In this document: positions 5,321 to 6,811 of the stretch, one piece after another | Numbering within the stretch: the first letter of the stretch is position 1 | Layout: each line of letters begins with the position of its first letter | Source of the DNA: Erysipelotrichaceae bacterium | GTDB taxonomy: Bacteria > Bacillota_I > Bacilli_A > Erysipelotrichales > Erysipelotrichaceae | DNA: 6,811 bases | Direction: 5' to 3' | NCBI GenBank assembly: GCA_003446295.1 | Contig: DMBB01000199.1 | Location: forward strand, 1 to 6,811 | Made by a program: the position numbers and the translations under genes | Notes under the pieces: generated by a model | The model's database searches: none | What the model was told of the DNA's origin: nothing | Seen by the model: only the letters and a program-made list of their open reading frames with translations

Positions 5321-6619
5321 ATGCACGAGGGGACGTCATTTGTTATTTCCAATCTGATCCTGAACCTGTTCTGGGTAATTACTGCCAATATTGTACTGGA
5401 GAACCGGTATTCCAAGCTTTTAACGATCGTTTTGGAATTTTCAATCATTTCATTCGTATACTTTATCCTGCTGGAACGGTTATTTCCAATCTTTTCAATC
5501 ATCAAATTATTGATCGGTTCCTTTCTGGTAGGTTTCCTGATCCATTATTTTCATACAGATAAACCGGCATTCAAGATCATCACCGTAATACTGATTCTGT
5601 TTGCGACAGCTATCTCGGATGTCACCCTTCAGGCCATGCTGCCGAAAGAACAGATCATTTCCGGAGAAATATTCAGAAACAACGGTACATTCGTATATTC
5701 TGTCTATCTGTTCCTGAATTTCATTTTTCTGACTGCTGTAGCACTCTCTCTTCGGAGATATAAACGTAAAAATATCGGGCTTCTGGAAAACAGACAGTGG
5801 GTCCTGTTCCTGCTGTTCCCTCTCAGTCAGCTGCTTTCCATATATATCTGGCTTCCATCATATTTATATATCAGTGAGAAAACACCGAGCCATATCATCT
5901 TCATGATCTGTGCAGATATCATTGCGGACATCGCCCTTCTCTATATGTTTTACCGGACTGCATCCAACGCAGAACTGCGTGCACGCAGTGAAATGCTGGA
6001 AGACCAGATCAAGTCACAGGAAAGTTATTACAACCAGCTGGTTTCCACACACACCGATATACGCAGGATGCGTCATGATATTGACAACCATCTGTATACC
6101 ATACGAGCTCTTGTTGACAGCGGAAACACAAAAGATGCGGTCGAATATGCTGATAAGGTAATTGAAGAAGATCATATCCATATTCTCTTCCCTGACTGCA
6201 GAAACACGGTTGCGGCAAGTTATCTGGAGAAAAAGACCGAAGATCTGAAAAAAAACGGAATTACGCTGAATGCGGATATCCATCTGCCTGCGAACCTTGA
6301 TATATCCAATCCGGATCTGATCTGCATCTACGGAAACATTCTGGATAATGCAGCAGAAGCCTGCAGCGGTACGGAAAACGCATCCATAGATTTGAAGACT
6401 AATTATAAACAGCCGTATCTGACCATCTCCTGTACAAATCCGGCACAGAATAAAGCAGATAAAAAGAAGCGTCGTTTTGCCGGAATGGACAGAGGTGTAG
6501 GACTTACCATTCTCGATCATCTTGCTGATCAGTATGATGGTGAATTAACTGCCGGTATGGATCAGGGCGTTTATCATACCAGCATCATTCTGAAGACAAA
6601 GGAGATTGCAAATGTATAA
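5321..6619 (+). CDS. Sensor histidine kinase, GHKL domain (AgrC-like)
   Basis: A 432-residue membrane sensor kinase of the GHKL/HPK10 type. The N-terminal half holds about seven hydrophobic segments (residues about 5-25, 33-51, 57-76, 84-104, 124-143, 160-181 and 192-211) and no large extracellular domain, as in kinases that sense peptides in or at the membrane. A short coiled-coil linker (about 215-245) leads to the H-box RRMRHDIDNHL with His252 as the likely phosphorylated residue. The N-box is NILDNAAEAC (Asn339, Asn343), and the G-box RGVGLTIL (about 391-398) is a shortened variant. Catalysis: autophosphorylation with ATP, then transfer to the regulator encoded next. The frame is open from an ATG at 5282 (445 residues), but that has no ribosome site, whereas 5321 has AAGGAG upstream. 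The gene overlaps the regulator by 8 nt, so the two are translationally coupled. The signal is unknown; no agrB or agrD gene is visible. Confidence 0.92.
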   Translation: MHEGTSFVISNLILNLFWVITANIVLENRYSKLLTIVLEFSIISFVYFILLERLFPIFSIIKLLIGSFLVGFLIHYFHTDKPAFKIITVILILFATAISDVTLQAMLPKEQIISGEIFRNNGTFVYSVYLFLNFIFLTAVALSLRRYKRKNIGLLENRQWVLFLLFPLSQLLSIYIWLPSYLYISEKTPSHIIFMICADIIADIALLYMFYRTASNAELRARSEMLEDQIKSQESYYNQLVSTHTDIRRMRHDIDNHLYTIRALVDSGNTKDAVEYADKVIEEDHIHILFPDCRNTVAASYLEKKTEDLKKNGITLNADIHLPANLDISNPDLICIYGNILDNAAEACSGTENASIDLKTNYKQPYLTISCTNPAQNKADKKKRRFAGMDRGVGLTILDHLADQYDGELTAGMDQGVYHTSIILKTKEIANV

Positions 6620-6811
6620 GATCGCAATATGTGATGACATCAGTGACCACCTGAAAGCAGCTGAAAAAATGGTCACAGAGTATATGGATCATGCAGGACT
6701 GACGTACGATGTACAGCTTTTCAGCAGTTCCGATACTTTGCTGTCAGAAATCGAAAAGGACAGCTATCAGCCGGATATTGCTGTCCTTGACATCGAAATG
6801 AATGGAGAAGA
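6612..6811 (+). CDS. Response regulator receiver domain, N-terminal part (probable AgrA/LytR type)
   Basis: The first 66 codons of a response regulator; the rest lies beyond the right edge. MYKIAICDD begins the receiver domain: Asp8 and Asp9 are the metal-binding acidic pair, and Asp60 in VLDIEMNG is the phosphate acceptor. The LDIEMNG wording is typical of regulators that end in a LytTR DNA-binding domain and pair with GHKL kinases, but the output domain cannot be seen here. AAGGAG (6599-6604) lies 7 bases before the ATG, inside the end of the kinase gene. The 8-nt overlap shows that the two form one operon. Confidence 0.9.
   Translation, partial: MYKIAICDDISDHLKAAEKMVTEYMDHAGLTYDVQLFSSSDTLLSEIEKDSYQPDIAVLDIEMNGE

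Overview
The window looks like a chromosomal segment of a low- to mid-GC Bacillota (Firmicutes). The signs are strong AAGGAG-type ribosome sites, TTGACA/TATAAT-type promoters, short hairpin-plus-U-tract terminators, a lipobox-bearing solute-binding protein, and a GHKL kinase followed by a response regulator of the AgrA/LytR type. A gut or oral Clostridia or Erysipelotrichia member is plausible, but the sequence alone does not fix the genus.

Left part (1-2040): the start of an unrecognised minus-strand gene leaves the window at base 1. It is divergent from an intact class II Fic enzyme gene (415-1539). Between them lie four ATAGTGAAA-like repeats spaced 10-11 bp apart. Tail-to-tail with the Fic gene is the wreck of a second, different Fic gene (1846 to about 1512, minus). 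It keeps an N-terminal MerR/excisionase-like helix-turn-helix and a recognisable Fic C-terminus, but it has lost the catalytic core and carries a frame change and an amber codon. The last codons of the intact Fic gene are read from the antisense of this remnant. The following 200 bases hold no gene but contain a perfect 10-bp inverted repeat.

Middle part (2041-4893): two independent minus-strand single-gene units. One is an OppA-type peptide-binding lipoprotein with a consensus promoter and its own terminator, but no permease or ATPase genes beside it. The other is a small alpha/beta hydrolase with a Ser-Asp-His triad and its own terminator. About 200 bases of very AT-rich sequence separate them.

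Right part (4973-6811): a compact minus-strand unit of about 200 nt (promoter 5208-5180, terminator 4998-4973) carries a possible 48-residue peptide gene of unknown function. It is divergent from a two-component system: a seven-helix GHKL sensor kinase (5321-6619) overlapping by 8 nt the start of a response regulator cut off by the window end. AgrC/AgrA-like pairs often answer peptide signals, so this short unit is the most interesting unexplained item, though its link to the kinase is only positional.

No tRNA, rRNA, CRISPR array, insertion sequence or phage gene was seen.
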